In this document: piece by piece, positions 1 through 9,347 of the stretch | Layout of the letters: each line of letters starts with the position of its first letter | How positions within the stretch are numbered: position 1 is the first letter of the stretch | Source of the DNA: an uncultured Caulobacterales bacterium | Lineage (GTDB): Bacteria; Pseudomonadota; Alphaproteobacteria; Caulobacterales; Caulobacteraceae | NCBI GenBank assembly: GCA_903858185.1 | Contig: CAIOHT010000076.1 | Coordinates: 1 to 53,237 of the forward strand | Direction of reading: 5' to 3' | DNA length: 53,237 nucleotides | Program-made: the position numbers and the translations under genes | The notes under the pieces: model-generated | The model's database searches: none | What the model saw: only the letters and a program-made list of their open reading frames with translations | Told to the model about the DNA's origin: nothing

Positions 1-246
1 CTTCATTGTGAAGATGGGAAGACCTTGGCGGCGATTAAAGGCCCTTGAGCGGCCGGGTCAACAGACCGGACCGCGAGTCCGGGCGGGAGTCCGGCGATTC
101 CCGCCTCGCCTGTGGCGCGAGAGACACGTGATTCCCGTTTGGCGGCGACGAGGCCATGTTGTAGACGCACTTGATGGGCACGGGGCTGAACGCCGATACG
201 CTTTCCAGGAGGGGAGCGGCGGCCGGAACGAGTGGAGCGAGAGAAT
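1..246. other. Non-coding upstream region of the DUF3576 gene
   Basis: No supported gene is seen here. The short open frames lack a plausible ribosome binding site and recognisable protein. A short direct repeat of the type GAGTCCGG occurs near 74-95. Several GANTC motifs (CcrM methylation sites in Caulobacterales) are present. A purine-rich AGGAGGGGA at 207-215 lies too far from the chosen start at 247 to be its own ribosome binding site. The promoter for the downstream gene is probably here, but I cannot place it. Confidence 0.4.
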
Positions 247-756
247 ATGGCGTTTGCGCGCAAGCCGTTGATCCGGGTCATCTCCGTCGGGGTTCTGGCC
301 CTGAGCCTCGTAGGTGTGACCGCCTGTGGCTCTTCGAGCAGGACGCGGACGTTCCAGGGCGAGGAAGAGGGTCGCTCCGGGCTGTTCGGCCTGGGTGGTC
401 GTGAAGGCCCGAAGGCCGGCGCGCCGGCCCAGCTCGGCGTCAACGGCTACCTCTGGCGCGCGACCCTGGACACCCTGTCCTTCATGCCGCTGGCCTCGGC
501 CGACCCTTATGGCGGCGTGGTGATCACCGACTGGTACGTGAACCCGGAAAAGCCGGACGAGCGTTTCAAGGCGACCGCCTACATCCTCGACACCCGACTC
601 AGGGCCGACGGCCTGAACGTCACGGTCTTCAAGCAGATCAGTGACGGAGCCGGCGGCTGGACCGACGCCCCGACCTCGGCCCAGACCGAGACGGACATCG
701 AGAACGCCATCCTGACCCGGGCGCGCCAGCTGCGCCTGGCCAACATCTCCGGCTGA
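247..756 (+). CDS. DUF3576 domain lipoprotein
   Basis: Predicted lipoprotein of 169 residues from the DUF3576 family, which is typical of Alphaproteobacteria and has no assigned function. The N-terminus is basic (FARKPLIR), then hydrophobic, and ends in a lipobox VTAC near residue 28, so the mature protein should be lipid-anchored at the envelope. The family core is recognisable from about residue 60 ([19 protein letters not shown], then [11 protein letters not shown]). A GTG codon five codons upstream (232) is in frame. I chose ATG 247 because GGAG at 234-237 lies about nine bases before it. The gene sits 25 bp before leuS on the same strand and is probably co-transcribed with it. Family assignment is from recall of the conserved core. 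Confidence 0.85.
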   Translation: MAFARKPLIRVISVGVLALSLVGVTACGSSSRTRTFQGEEEGRSGLFGLGGREGPKAGAPAQLGVNGYLWRATLDTLSFMPLASADPYGGVVITDWYVNPEKPDERFKATAYILDTRLRADGLNVTVFKQISDGAGGWTDAPTSAQTETDIENAILTRARQLRLANISG

Positions 757-781
757 TCCCGGACAGAACAACTCTCGCCTG

Positions 782-3355
782 ATGGCCCGTTACAATCCGA
801 AGGACACTGAGCCCAAGTGGCGCGCCGCCTGGGCGAACGCGGACGTTTTCCGTGTGGAAAACGACGACCCGCGCCCGAAATACTACATGCTGGAAATGTT
901 CCCCTATCCTTCCGGGAACATCCACATGGGCCACGTGCGAAACTACGCCATGGGCGATGTCGTGGCGCGCTTCCGCCGCGCGCAGGGGCACGCCGTGCTC
1001 CACCCGATGGGCTGGGACGCCTTCGGCATGCCGGCGGAGAACGCCGCCATGGAGCGCGGCATCCATCCCAAGGGCTGGACCTACGACAACATCGCCACGA
1101 TGCGGGAACAGCTGAAGCAGCTGGGCCTGTCGGTCGACTGGAGCCGCGAGTTCGCCACCTGCGACCCGGAGTACTACGGCCAGCAGCAGGCCTGGTTCCT
1201 GAAACTGCTTCAGCGCGGGCTGGTCTATCGCAAGGAAGCCACCGTCAACTGGGACCCGGTCGACATGACCGTCCTGGCCAACGAACAGGTGATCGATGGC
1301 CGCGGCTGGCGATCCGGCGCGGTCGTCGAGAAAAAGAAGCTGACCCAGTGGTTCCTGCGGATCACCGACTATGCCGATGACCTGATCGAGGGCCTCAAGA
1401 CCCTGGACCGCTGGCCGGACAAGGTCCGGATCATGCAGGAAAACTGGATCGGTCGCTCGACCGGGCTGCAGTTCTCGTTCGATTTCACCGGCGACGCGCC
1501 AGCAGGCTTCGAAACTGGCCTGGAGGTCTACACCACACGTCCGGACACCCTTTTCGGGGCAAGCTTTGTCGGCATCGCGCCAGACCATCCGCTGGCCGAA
1601 AAGCTGTCGGCGGAGAAGCCTGCGGTGGCGGCCTTCGTCGCTGAATGCCGCCGCGGCGGCACCTCCCAGGCGGAGATCGAGGGCGCAGAAAAACTGGGCT
1701 TCGACACCGGCCTGCGCGTCGCACATCCGTTCGCGCCCGGCGAGACGCTGCCGGTCTGGATCGCCAACTTCATCCTGATGGAGTACGGCACCGGCGCTAT
1801 CTTCGGCTGCCCGGCCCACGACCAGCGCGACCTGGATTTCGCCCGCAAGTACGGCCTGCCGGTCCTGCCTGTTGTACTGCCCGCCGACGCCGATCCGGCC
1901 GACTTCGCGGTCGGCGCCGAGGCCTACACAGGCCCCGGCAAACTGTTCAATTCGGGGTTCCTCGACGGACTGGCCATCGAGCCGGCCAAGGCCGCAGCCG
2001 TGGCGAAGATCGAGGGGATGGGCAAGGGCCAGGGGGCTACCGTCTATCGCCTGCGGGACTGGGGCGTCTCGCGCCAGCGCTACTGGGGCTGCCCGATCCC
2101 GGTGATCCACTGCGGGACCTGCGGGGTCGTGCCGGCCCCGGCCGACCAACTGCCGATCGAGCTTCCCGACGATGTGACCTTCGACAAGCCGGGCAACCCT
2201 CTCGCGCGCCACCCGACCTGGCGGTTCACGACCTGCCCGACCTGCGGCGGAAAGGCGGAGCGCGAAACCGACACTCTCGACACCTTCGTCGACTCCAGCT
2301 GGTATTTCGCCCGCTTCACCAGCCCGCACGCAATTGACCCGATCGACAAGGCCGCCGCCGACCGCTGGCTGCCGGTGGACCAGTATATTGGCGGGATCGA
2401 ACACGCCGTGCTGCACCTGCTGTATGCCCGGTTTGTCACCCGCGCCCTCAAGGACGAGGGCCTGATCTCGGTGGCCGAGCCGTTCGCGGGGCTGTTTACC
2501 CAGGGCATGCTGACCCACGAGACCTACGCACGGCAGAGCGGCGAGTGGGTCGACCCCTCGCAGGTCGTGCTGGAATCGGAGGGCAATACCCGCCGCGCCC
2601 GGCACGCCGACACCGGAGAAGCCCTGGTCATCGGCGACATCGAAAAGATGTCCAAGTCGAAAAAGAATGTCGTGGCGCCCGAGGAGATCTCCGCCCAGTA
2701 CGGCATCGATGCCTCGCGCCTGTTCATCCTCTCCGACAGTCCGCCGGACCGGGACGTGCAATGGACCACCGGCGGCGTCGAGGGCGCGAGCCGGTTCGTC
2801 CAGCGAGTGTGGGCGGAGTTCGACACCGACGGCAGGCCTGACGCAACGCCGGAAGACGCCGACCGGTCGGACGAGCTGCGGCGGGCGACGCACAAGATCA
2901 TCAAGGCCGTCACCGAGTCGATCGACCAGTTCCGGTTCAACAGCGGCATCGCCAAGCTGTATGAATTCATAAACCTTCTCAAAGGCTTCCCGGCCACCGA
3001 CGGCGCCGTCGCGGCGGCCCGGGCCGAAGCCCTGTCCGTGCTGGCGCGGCTGGTCGCACCGTTCACGCCGCACCTGGCCGAGGAGTGCTGGCTGCGGTTC
3101 GGTGGCGAAGGCATGATCGTCAACGCAGCCTGGCCGACGTTCGACCCGGCCCTGGTGGTCGATTCGGAACTGTTGCTGCCGGTCCAGGTCAACGGCAAGC
3201 GCCGCGGCGAGATCCGCGTGTCGGCCGACGCCGACGAGGCGCAGGTGCGCGAGAAGGCTCTGGCGGACGAGGCCGTGTCGGTCCACCTTGCCGGTCTGAC
3301 CGTGCGAAAGGTGATCGTGGTGCCGGGTCGTATCGTCAACATCGTGGCAGGGTAG
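782..3355 (+). CDS. leuS: Leucyl-tRNA synthetase
   Basis: Cytoplasmic class I aminoacyl-tRNA synthetase that charges tRNA-Leu with leucine using ATP. The 857 residues match the usual bacterial length of about 860. The HIGH-type motif is [11 protein letters not shown] at residues 41-51 and the KMSKS loop is intact at 622-626. Between them lies the CP1 editing domain that hydrolyses mischarged tRNA, with the threonine-rich editing motif TTRPDTLFG near residue 251. A zinc-ribbon-like pair of CxxC motifs (CGTCG, CPTCGG) occurs around residues 445-485. The C-terminal anticodon-binding domain ends with a small LeuRS-type domain ([13 protein letters not shown]). The ATG at 782 has only a weak Shine-Dalgarno, suggesting translation is helped by the gene before it. 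Stop and next start are 4 bp apart. Confidence 0.98.
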   Translation: MARYNPKDTEPKWRAAWANADVFRVENDDPRPKYYMLEMFPYPSGNIHMGHVRNYAMGDVVARFRRAQGHAVLHPMGWDAFGMPAENAAMERGIHPKGWTYDNIATMREQLKQLGLSVDWSREFATCDPEYYGQQQAWFLKLLQRGLVYRKEATVNWDPVDMTVLANEQVIDGRGWRSGAVVEKKKLTQWFLRITDYADDLIEGLKTLDRWPDKVRIMQENWIGRSTGLQFSFDFTGDAPAGFETGLEVYTTRPDTLFGASFVGIAPDHPLAEKLSAEKPAVAAFVAECRRGGTSQAEIEGAEKLGFDTGLRVAHPFAPGETLPVWIANFILMEYGTGAIFGCPAHDQRDLDFARKYGLPVLPVVLPADADPADFAVGAEAYTGPGKLFNSGFLDGLAIEPAKAAAVAKIEGMGKGQGATVYRLRDWGVSRQRYWGCPIPVIHCGTCGVVPAPADQLPIELPDDVTFDKPGNPLARHPTWRFTTCPTCGGKAERETDTLDTFVDSSWYFARFTSPHAIDPIDKAAADRWLPVDQYIGGIEHAVLHLLYARFVTRALKDEGLISVAEPFAGLFTQGMLTHETYARQSGEWVDPSQVVLESEGNTRRARHADTGEALVIGDIEKMSKSKKNVVAPEEISAQYGIDASRLFILSDSPPDRDVQWTTGGVEGASRFVQRVWAEFDTDGRPDATPEDADRSDELRRATHKIIKAVTESIDQFRFNSGIAKLYEFINLLKGFPATDGAVAAARAEALSVLARLVAPFTPHLAEECWLRFGGEGMIVNAAWPTFDPALVVDSELLLPVQVNGKRRGEIRVSADADEAQVREKALADEAVSVHLAGLTVRKVIVVPGRIVNIVAG

Positions 3356-3359
3356 CGTG

Positions 3360-3857
3360 ATGCGGGCTCGTCTCCTGGCCGTAACGCTCCTGATGCTGAC
3401 GCCGATGCTTGCCGGCTGCGGCTTCACGCCACTCTATGCCGCGCCGGGCGTCTCGCCGGGACTGTCATCGGTGGAAAGCGTCGCGCCGGACGGCCGTACC
3501 GGATTCCTGTTGCGTCAGGCGCTTGACGACGTGCTCGCGCGCAATGAGGCGCTTCCACCCGCCTACAGACTGACGCTGGATCTGCGGGAAACCCGCACGC
3601 CGCGCGGGCGACGGGTCGACGCCACCGCCAGCCGCTACGAGCTGCAACTGGTGGCCGACTGGAAGCTGACCAGCATCGCGACGGGCGCGGTCGCGCTGGA
3701 AGGCAGCTCCAGCACCGAGGTGACCTTCGACCGGGCAGACCAGCCCTATTCCGGGATCGTGGCGAACCAGGACGCCCAGAGCCGGGCGGCCTCGGAGCTG
3801 GCCCGCAAGATTCAGCTGCAGCTTGCGGACTGGATGGCCCGCACCGGCGGGCGGTAG
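3360..3857 (+). CDS. lptE: LPS-assembly lipoprotein LptE
   Basis: Outer-membrane lipoprotein that plugs the LptD barrel and helps insert lipopolysaccharide into the outer leaflet. The 165-residue product starts with a hydrophobic signal peptide ending in lipobox LAGC (Cys20), followed by GFTPLY, the conserved start of mature LptE proteins. The rest is a low-conservation LptE/RlpB fold. An in-frame GTG lies immediately upstream at 3357. ATG 3360 is preferred, with an AGGGT-like site about eight bases before it. The gene lies between leuS and holA, the widespread proteobacterial order, which supports the assignment more than sequence alone. Confidence 0.9.
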   Translation: MRARLLAVTLLMLTPMLAGCGFTPLYAAPGVSPGLSSVESVAPDGRTGFLLRQALDDVLARNEALPPAYRLTLDLRETRTPRGRRVDATASRYELQLVADWKLTSIATGAVALEGSSSTEVTFDRADQPYSGIVANQDAQSRAASELARKIQLQLADWMARTGGR

Positions 3858-3864
3858 TCCGGCC

Positions 3865-4914
3865 GTGGCCATTCTTTCGAAGCGGCCCGATGTCGAACGC
3901 TTTCTGAAGTCGCCGGACAAGGCGTTCCGCGCCGCTGTGATCTATGGCCGGGACCGGGGCGGGGTTCGCGAACGCGCCGATCAGCTGGCGAAAGCGGTCA
4001 CCGCCAATCCCGACGATCCATTCGACGCAGCCTTGCTGATGGAGGACGAGGTCGGCGAAGGGCGTCTGGCCGACGAATTGAGCGCCATCTCCATGATGGG
4101 GGGCCGGCGCCTCGTGCGGGTCCGCTTCTCCACGGAAAAGATCGGACCGGACCGGACCACGGCCGAGGCCCTGACGGCCCACATGGAAGGCCGGTTCAAT
4201 CCGGACGCCTTCTTCCTGATTGAGGCCGGCGCGATCGACCGGTCATCGCCGCTGCGCAAGGCGGCGGAGAAGGCGGCCGGCTGCGCCACCATTCCCTGCT
4301 ATGAGGATGAGCCTGGCGATATCGCGCGGCTGGTGCGCGAGTCCCTGTCCGCCGACAAGGTCGGGCTCGACGCCGGGGCCCTCGAGCTGTTTGTCGCCCG
4401 GATGCCGCGCGAGCGCGGTGTTTCGCGCCAGGAGATCGAACGGCTCGCCCTCTGGCTAGGCCCGGGCAGTGGGCGGGTCGCCACGGCGAAGGACCTTGAG
4501 GATTTTCTCGGCGTCGAGCCGGAAGCTTCACTGGCGGATGCCGCCTCCGACGCATTCGGCGGCAAGCTGGGCGCCGCCCAGGCGGGCCTGCGCCGCGCCG
4601 CGGCCGAAGGGGAGGGCGGGCCGGCCGCGGTCCGCGCGATGGGCATGCACCTGGCCAGGCTGCGTCGGGTACTGACCCTCGCCCGGAATGGCGCCTCGCT
4701 CGCCGAGGCGGCCAAGGCGTCAGGTGTGTTCTGGAAGAACGAGCGCGAGTTCCTTCGACAGGCCCGCGCCTGGAACCTCGAGCATCTGCTCGCGCTGCAC
4801 CCCGAGGTGCTGGCCGCTGACCTCGCCTGCAAGACGGCCGGATCGCCCGATCAGCTGCTCGCCGAGCGCCTGGCGCTGACGATCGCGGGCCGTGCGCGTC
4901 GCCTGGGACTCTGA
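3865..4914 (+). CDS. holA: DNA polymerase III subunit delta
   Basis: Delta subunit of the clamp loader, which opens the beta sliding clamp during replisome assembly. The 349-residue product is close to the E. coli length (343). The beginning (ILSKRPDVERFLKSPD) and the stretch AVIYGRDRGGVRERADQLAK are typical of alphaproteobacterial HolA. The chosen start is GTG 3865, seven bases after the lptE stop. A TTG 42 bases upstream lies inside lptE and would add unrelated residues. It ends the leftmost plus-strand operon and converges on parB across about 130 bp in which I see no clear terminator. Confidence 0.93.
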   Translation: MAILSKRPDVERFLKSPDKAFRAAVIYGRDRGGVRERADQLAKAVTANPDDPFDAALLMEDEVGEGRLADELSAISMMGGRRLVRVRFSTEKIGPDRTTAEALTAHMEGRFNPDAFFLIEAGAIDRSSPLRKAAEKAAGCATIPCYEDEPGDIARLVRESLSADKVGLDAGALELFVARMPRERGVSRQEIERLALWLGPGSGRVATAKDLEDFLGVEPEASLADAASDAFGGKLGAAQAGLRRAAAEGEGGPAAVRAMGMHLARLRRVLTLARNGASLAEAAKASGVFWKNEREFLRQARAWNLEHLLALHPEVLAADLACKTAGSPDQLLAERLALTIAGRARRLGL

Positions 4915-5042
4915 GACCGGAACGCCCGGAATGGCCCGAAATTTATTGCAACGATTTCAATAGCTTCCGAGGCCGGAATTCAAAATCGGCTCTGTCGCGA
5001 AATTAGCGCGCGGCAGCGTCCTGTGCTACGTCTCCCTGCGTC

Positions 5043-5924
5043 TCAGGCGCCCCGCGTCAGACGCCGGCAGAGGTCGTCGAGCTGCTCGAGGGTGGCATAT
5101 TTGATTCGCAGTTCGCCAACGCCGCCCCGGTCGCGGATCTCGACGTCGAGGCCGAGCACTTCGGACAGGTCGCTCTCCAGCGCCGCGGTGTCATGGTCCC
5201 GCGCAACCTTGCCCGCGCCGCCGGGCGCGACCGACTTCTTCTCGGGGGCGCCGCGCTTCACCAGGGCCTCGGTGTCGCGAACATTGAGGCCCTTGGCGAT
5301 CACGATTTCGGCGAAGGCCAGCGGGTTGAGCGACCCGATCAGCGCCCGGGCGTGACCGGCAGTCAGCTTGCCGTCCGCCAGGAGAGTCTGAACCTCGGCG
5401 GGCAGGCCTAGCAGACGCAGGGCATTGGCGACATGCGGACGGCTCTTGCCGACCACCCGTGCGACATCCTCCTGGGTGCGGCCGAACCGGTCCATCAGGG
5501 CGCGGTAGCTGAGCGACTCCTCGATCGGGCCAAGGTCGGCGCGCTGCACATTCTCGATGATGGCGATCTCGAGCACCTGCTGGTCATCGAGTTCGCGGAC
5601 CAGCGCCGGTATGGCCTTCAGTCCGGCCTGCTGCGAGGCGCGCCAGCGGCGTTCGCCGGCGACCAGCTGATATTCTCCCGGCGCATCCGGCGCGGGCCGA
5701 ACCAGGACCGGCTGAAGCACGCCCTTCTCGCGGATCGAATCCGCCAGTTCGGCGATCTCCGCCTCGCCGAAGCGCCGGCGCGGCTGGTCTGGATTGCGCC
5801 GGATCAGTTCGATCGGAATCTCGCGCGCGCCGGCGGCCTCAGCCGCTGCGGCCGGATTTTCGGCGTCGGACTCGCCCAGCAGGGCGGACAGACCCCGACC
5901 CAGACCCCTGCGACCTTCGGCCAT
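5043..5924 (-). CDS. parB: Chromosome-partitioning protein ParB
   Basis: CTP-dependent DNA clamp that loads at parS, slides along nearby DNA and recruits ParA to segregate the newly replicated origin. In Caulobacter it also binds MipZ and PopZ. With the start at 5924 the product is 293 residues. The N-terminal CTPase/arginine patch GERRWRA is at 90-96 and ENVQR at 124-128. The helix-turn-helix parS-binding domain spans roughly 145-200, and a C-terminal dimerisation segment ends the protein. A second in-frame ATG at 5948 overlaps the parA stop as ATGA and would add SNGVKVS. I prefer 5924 because GGAG and AAGG precede it and MAEGRRGLGRGLSALLG is the usual ParB beginning. It is the last gene of its operon. 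Two parS sites lie 2-4 kb away. Confidence 0.97.
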   Translation of the reverse strand: MAEGRRGLGRGLSALLGESDAENPAAAAEAAGAREIPIELIRRNPDQPRRRFGEAEIAELADSIREKGVLQPVLVRPAPDAPGEYQLVAGERRWRASQQAGLKAIPALVRELDDQQVLEIAIIENVQRADLGPIEESLSYRALMDRFGRTQEDVARVVGKSRPHVANALRLLGLPAEVQTLLADGKLTAGHARALIGSLNPLAFAEIVIAKGLNVRDTEALVKRGAPEKKSVAPGGAGKVARDHDTAALESDLSEVLGLDVEIRDRGGVGELRIKYATLEQLDDLCRRLTRGA

Positions 5925-5944
5925 CGACACCTTCACTCCGTTGC

Positions 5945-6754
5945 TCATGCGGCGGCGAGACGCCGCTGGCGCTCCCGCCCGACGACTTCGCGGGCGAGTT
6001 TCAGATAGGCCTGCGACCCGGCGCATTTCAGGTCGTAGATCAGGACCGGCTTGCCGAACGACGGCGCTTCAGACACCCGCACATTACGCGGGATCACGGT
6101 CTCGTAGACCTTGTCGCCGAAGTGGCTGCGCACATCGCGGGACACCTGTTCGGACAGGCTGTTGCGACGGTCGTACATGGTCAGGACCACGCCCTGGATC
6201 TCCAGCGCGGGATTCAGGCTGCCGCGCACCAGATCGACTGTCCGCATCAGCTGCGTCAGGCCTTCCAGAGCGAAAAACTCGCACTGCAACGGGACGAAGA
6301 CAGCGTCCGATGCCGTCATGGCGTTGACCGTCAACAGGTTCAGCGACGGCGGGCAGTCGATCAATACATAGGTATAGGCCCCGGAGATCCGCAGCTTCTC
6401 CATAGCGTCGCGCAGACGGTAGGACCGGCGCGGCATCTGGCCCAGTTCAAGCTCAACGCCCGACAGGTCAGGGTCCGAAGCAATCAGGTCGAGGCCGGGC
6501 AGGGCGGTATGGATGGCCGCCTCGGTGATCGGCGTATCGCCCATCAGAACGTCGTAGAGGGTGACCTTGCGCTGCTGGCGCGGCACGCCGAGACCGGTGG
6601 AGGCATTGCCCTGCGGGTCGGCGTCGATCAGCAACACACGCTCGCCGACGGCGGCCAGGGCGGTTCCCAGATTGATCGCGGTCGTGGTCTTGCCCACGCC
6701 GCCCTTCTGGTTGGCGATGGCCAGGACGCGCATCGGCTTTTTGCTGTCAGGCAC
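5945..6754 (-). CDS. parA: Chromosome-partitioning ATPase ParA
   Basis: Deviant Walker-A ATPase that forms a DNA-bound gradient pulling ParB-parS complexes to the opposite pole. The P-loop KGGVGKTT is at residues 17-24, followed by the Walker B-like LLIDADPQGN and the segment DCPPSL. The start is uncertain. GTG 6754 gives 269 residues, overlaps the rsmG stop by 8 bp and has GGAG ten bases before it. ATG 6733 would give 262 residues and begins exactly at the conserved RVLAIANQKGG. The extra residues (PDSKKP) resemble the short leader seen in Caulobacter ParA. It is tightly coupled to rsmG upstream and parB downstream. Confidence 0.97.
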   Translation of the reverse strand: MPDSKKPMRVLAIANQKGGVGKTTTAINLGTALAAVGERVLLIDADPQGNASTGLGVPRQQRKVTLYDVLMGDTPITEAAIHTALPGLDLIASDPDLSGVELELGQMPRRSYRLRDAMEKLRISGAYTYVLIDCPPSLNLLTVNAMTASDAVFVPLQCEFFALEGLTQLMRTVDLVRGSLNPALEIQGVVLTMYDRRNSLSEQVSRDVRSHFGDKVYETVIPRNVRVSEAPSFGKPVLIYDLKCAGSQAYLKLAREVVGRERQRRLAAA

Positions 6755-7400
6755 GGGCCAGGGACTCCACATCGACAATCTGTCCCCGGGCGTCGCTAAG
6801 GCTGGGGATCAGCCGCGCCTTGATCGTCCAGGACGTCGAGGCCTCGTTCAGTTCCGTTACCACATCCTGCCCCTTGAGGAACAATCCGCGGGCCCCGCGC
6901 TTGAGGTAGGGCCGGGCATACCCGAGCAGTCTGACCATCGGCGCACAAGCCCGCGCGGTGACGATATCCACAGACAGCGACAGGTCTTCCGCACGCACGT
7001 TGTGGATTTCGGCCGGCAAGGCCAGTTCGCGCACCACCTGGTCGAGAAAGCGGCAGCGCTTGGCCATGCTTTCCACCAGATGGATACGCGCGCCCGGCGT
7101 TTCCTTCAGGAGAATCGCCAGCACGAGCCCCGGGAAGCCCGCGCCGGCGCCGAGATCAGCCCAGGTGAGCGCATCCGGCGCGAGCCGCAGGAGCTGGGCG
7201 CTGTCCCAGGCGTGGCGGTTCCAGAAATCGGGCAGGGTCGCGGGGCCAACGAGGTTCATCACCGCGTTCCCGGCTTCCAGCATCGCCCGGAAGCGTTCGA
7301 GATCGGCCATCTGCGCGTCGCTGGCGCCGGTCAGCGTCTGAAACTGGGCGGCGTCCTGCACCGCGATCACCGCCTCAGGCGGCGCGGGGGCGTCGGACAT
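6747..7400 (-). CDS. rsmG: 16S rRNA (guanine527-N7)-methyltransferase RsmG
   Basis: Methylates N7 of G527 in 16S rRNA using S-adenosylmethionine. The 217-residue product carries the SAM-binding glycine loop [16 protein letters not shown] near residues 86-101, and [10 protein letters not shown], both diagnostic of GidB/RsmG. ATG 7400 overlaps the end of mnmG by 26 bp, so translation is likely coupled. Gene order mnmG-rsmG-parA-parB is a classic origin-proximal arrangement. Loss of this enzyme is known in other bacteria to give low-level streptomycin resistance. Confidence 0.97.
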   Translation of the reverse strand: MSDAPAPPEAVIAVQDAAQFQTLTGASDAQMADLERFRAMLEAGNAVMNLVGPATLPDFWNRHAWDSAQLLRLAPDALTWADLGAGAGFPGLVLAILLKETPGARIHLVESMAKRCRFLDQVVRELALPAEIHNVRAEDLSLSVDIVTARACAPMVRLLGYARPYLKRGARGLFLKGQDVVTELNEASTSWTIKARLIPSLSDARGQIVDVESLARA

Positions 7401-9231
7401 GGGCGAGCAGAGCCGTCAGGGCGCCGGGGGTGACACCTTCGATGCGCGCGGCCTGTCCAAGAGTCAGGGGTCGCACGGTCGTAAGCTTGTCGCGGATTTC
7501 GTTCGAGAGCCCGCCGACCGCCCCATAGTCGAGATCCGCCGGCAGCCGCAGGGCTTCATCACGGCGAAACGCGTCGACGTCGGCCTGCTGCCGATCAAGG
7601 TAGCCGGCATAGGCGGCATCAATCTCGATCTGCTCGCGCACTTCGGGCGACCAGGCCGCCAGCTCTGGCCAGATCGCGGCAAGGCGATCCAGATCGATGT
7701 CCGGGTAGGCGATCAACTGCACCACATCCCGCCGCTGGCCGTCCGCCTTCACCGCGAGACCGGCCTTCGCGGCGGCAGCCGGCGTCAGGGTCAGGGAGCG
7801 AGCGAGCGCGCGGGCCTCTGCGAGAGCGGCTTGTTTCACGTGAAACACTGCGGCCCGCTCGGGACCGACACATCCCAGCGCGATCCCGCGCGCCGTCAGG
7901 CGCTGGTCGGCGTTGTCCGCACGCAGTGTCAGGCGAAATTCTGCCCGGCTGGTGAACATCCGATAGGGTTCAGTGACCCCGCGCGTGACCAGATCGTCGA
8001 TCAGCACGCCGATATAGGCCTCGTCACGCGCGAACGTCGCGGGCTCGGCGCCGCCCGCCGCCCGGGCGGCGTTGAGCCCGGCCACCAGACCCTGGGCGCC
8101 GGCCTCTTCATAACCGGTCGTGCCGTTGATCTGTCCGGCGAGGTAAAGGCCCGGCAGGCGCTTGACCTCCAGGGTCGGGAACAGCTCGCGCGGGTCGACA
8201 TAGTCGTACTCGATGGCGTAGCCGAACCGGCGGACCTCAACCTGCTCCAGGCCAACGATCGTGCGCAGGAACAGCAGCTGGGTCTCTTCAGACACCGAGG
8301 TCGAGATCCCGTTGGGGTAGACCGTGTCATCATCCAGCCCTTCCGGTTCGAGGAAGATCTGGTGGCTGGTCTTGTCCGCGAAGCGAACGACCTTGTCCTC
8401 GATCGACGGGCAGTAGCGCGGGCCGCGCCCCGTCGCCCGACCGCCATAGACTGCGGACTCGTTCAGCCGGTCGGCGATGATCCGGTGGGTCGCTTCATTG
8501 GTCCAGGTGATGCCGCACTCGATCTGCGGCACCGTGATTTCGCCGTTGAGGAAGGAAAACGGAATCGGCTCGGCGTCTGCCGCCTGCATCTCCAGCCGGT
8601 CCCAGGCGATCGTCGAGCCGACGAGGCGCGCCGGTGTGCCGGTCTTCAGCCGGCCCATGTCGAGGCCAAGGCTGTAGAGCCGATCCGCCAGACCGATCGC
8701 CGGCGCGTCGCCGACCCGGCCTGCGGGAATTCGCTTGTCACCCTGATGGATCACGCCCTTGAGGAAGGTCCCGGTGGTCAGGACCACCTTCGGCGCGCTG
8801 TAGACCCGACCCGTCCCGCCGACGACGCCCGTCAGGACGCCGCTCTCGACAAACAGGTCCTCGACCGCATCGGCAAGGATGTCGAGGTTGGCCTGGCCGG
8901 CCAACTCGGCCTGCATGGCCTCGCGATAGAGCCTGCGATCAATCTGTGCCCGGGGCCCACGCACGGCCGGCCCCTTGGACCGGTTAAGCATACGGAACTG
9001 GATACCGGCCTTGTCGGCCATTCGGCCCATCAGGCCGTCGAGGGCGTCAATCTCGCGCACCAGATGGCCCTTGCCCAGGCCGCCGATGGCCGGATTGCAG
9101 CTCATCTCGCCGATCGTCTCGATCTTGTGCGTCAGCAAAAGGGTGCGGGCGCCGGCGCGCGCGGACGCCGCCGCGGCTTCACAGCCGGCGTGTCCTCCGC
9201 CGATAACGATCACATCCCAGGAACGGGTCAT
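7375..9231 (-). CDS. mnmG: tRNA uridine-34 5-carboxymethylaminomethyl synthesis enzyme MnmG
   Basis: FAD- and folate-dependent enzyme that, with MnmE, builds the cmnm5 group on wobble uridine 34 of several tRNAs. The 618-residue length fits the family. The FAD-binding motif GGGHAGCEA begins at residue 11. Family signatures [22 protein letters not shown] and the C-terminal helical MnmE-interaction region are present. ATG 9231 is chosen; an in-frame TTG at 9279 would add residues not typical of the family. A perfect 16-bp parS lies inside the gene at 7832-7847 and is translated as FHVKQ, so partition-site and coding constraints overlap. The partner gene mnmE lies just upstream in the operon. 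Confidence 0.98.
   Translation of the reverse strand: MTRSWDVIVIGGGHAGCEAAAASARAGARTLLLTHKIETIGEMSCNPAIGGLGKGHLVREIDALDGLMGRMADKAGIQFRMLNRSKGPAVRGPRAQIDRRLYREAMQAELAGQANLDILADAVEDLFVESGVLTGVVGGTGRVYSAPKVVLTTGTFLKGVIHQGDKRIPAGRVGDAPAIGLADRLYSLGLDMGRLKTGTPARLVGSTIAWDRLEMQAADAEPIPFSFLNGEITVPQIECGITWTNEATHRIIADRLNESAVYGGRATGRGPRYCPSIEDKVVRFADKTSHQIFLEPEGLDDDTVYPNGISTSVSEETQLLFLRTIVGLEQVEVRRFGYAIEYDYVDPRELFPTLEVKRLPGLYLAGQINGTTGYEEAGAQGLVAGLNAARAAGGAEPATFARDEAYIGVLIDDLVTRGVTEPYRMFTSRAEFRLTLRADNADQRLTARGIALGCVGPERAAVFHVKQAALAEARALARSLTLTPAAAAKAGLAVKADGQRRDVVQLIAYPDIDLDRLAAIWPELAAWSPEVREQIEIDAAYAGYLDRQQADVDAFRRDEALRLPADLDYGAVGGLSNEIRDKLTTVRPLTLGQAARIEGVTPGALTALLAHVRRPRAA
7832..7847. other. parS centromere site 1 (inside mnmG)
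   Basis: A perfect palindrome TGTTTCACGTGAAACA, the canonical ParB-binding and CTP-loading site. It lies within the mnmG coding sequence and is read as FHVKQ. It is about 9.2 kb from the proposed origin and 2 kb upstream of parB, matching the origin-proximal position of parS in Caulobacter. Its second copy is 1.5 kb away. Confidence 0.96.
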
Positions 9232-9330
9232 CTCGAAAGGTCCGAAAGCGAACGCCCCCGGCGAGCGGGGGCGATGCAACGGCCTATAGCGGAAAGCGGC
9301 GAGGATCGGGAGTCCCCAGGGGGCTCTCGG

Positions 9331-9346
9331 TGTTTCACGTGAAACA
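9331..9346. other. parS centromere site 2 (between mnmE and mnmG)
   Basis: The second perfect TGTTTCACGTGAAACA. It lies in the short space between mnmE and mnmG and ends one base before the mnmE stop codon at 9348-9350. Being intergenic it is free of coding constraint, unlike site 1. Together the two sites form the segregation centromere about 7.6-9.2 kb left of the origin. Confidence 0.96.
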
Positions 9347-9347
9347 C

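Noticed and set aside
638..3427. Long minus-strand open frame of 929 codons opposite leuS
   Set aside because: It is antisense to an unambiguous leuS and has no recognisable domain, with Arg/Gly-rich composition expected of a GC-rich shadow frame.
4915..5042. Terminator between holA and parB
   Set aside because: The gap is AT-richer than its surroundings, but I found no convincing stem-loop with a T-run.
7399..9342. Long plus-strand open frame opposite mnmG
   Set aside because: Antisense to mnmG with strong family motifs; no protein signature of its own.
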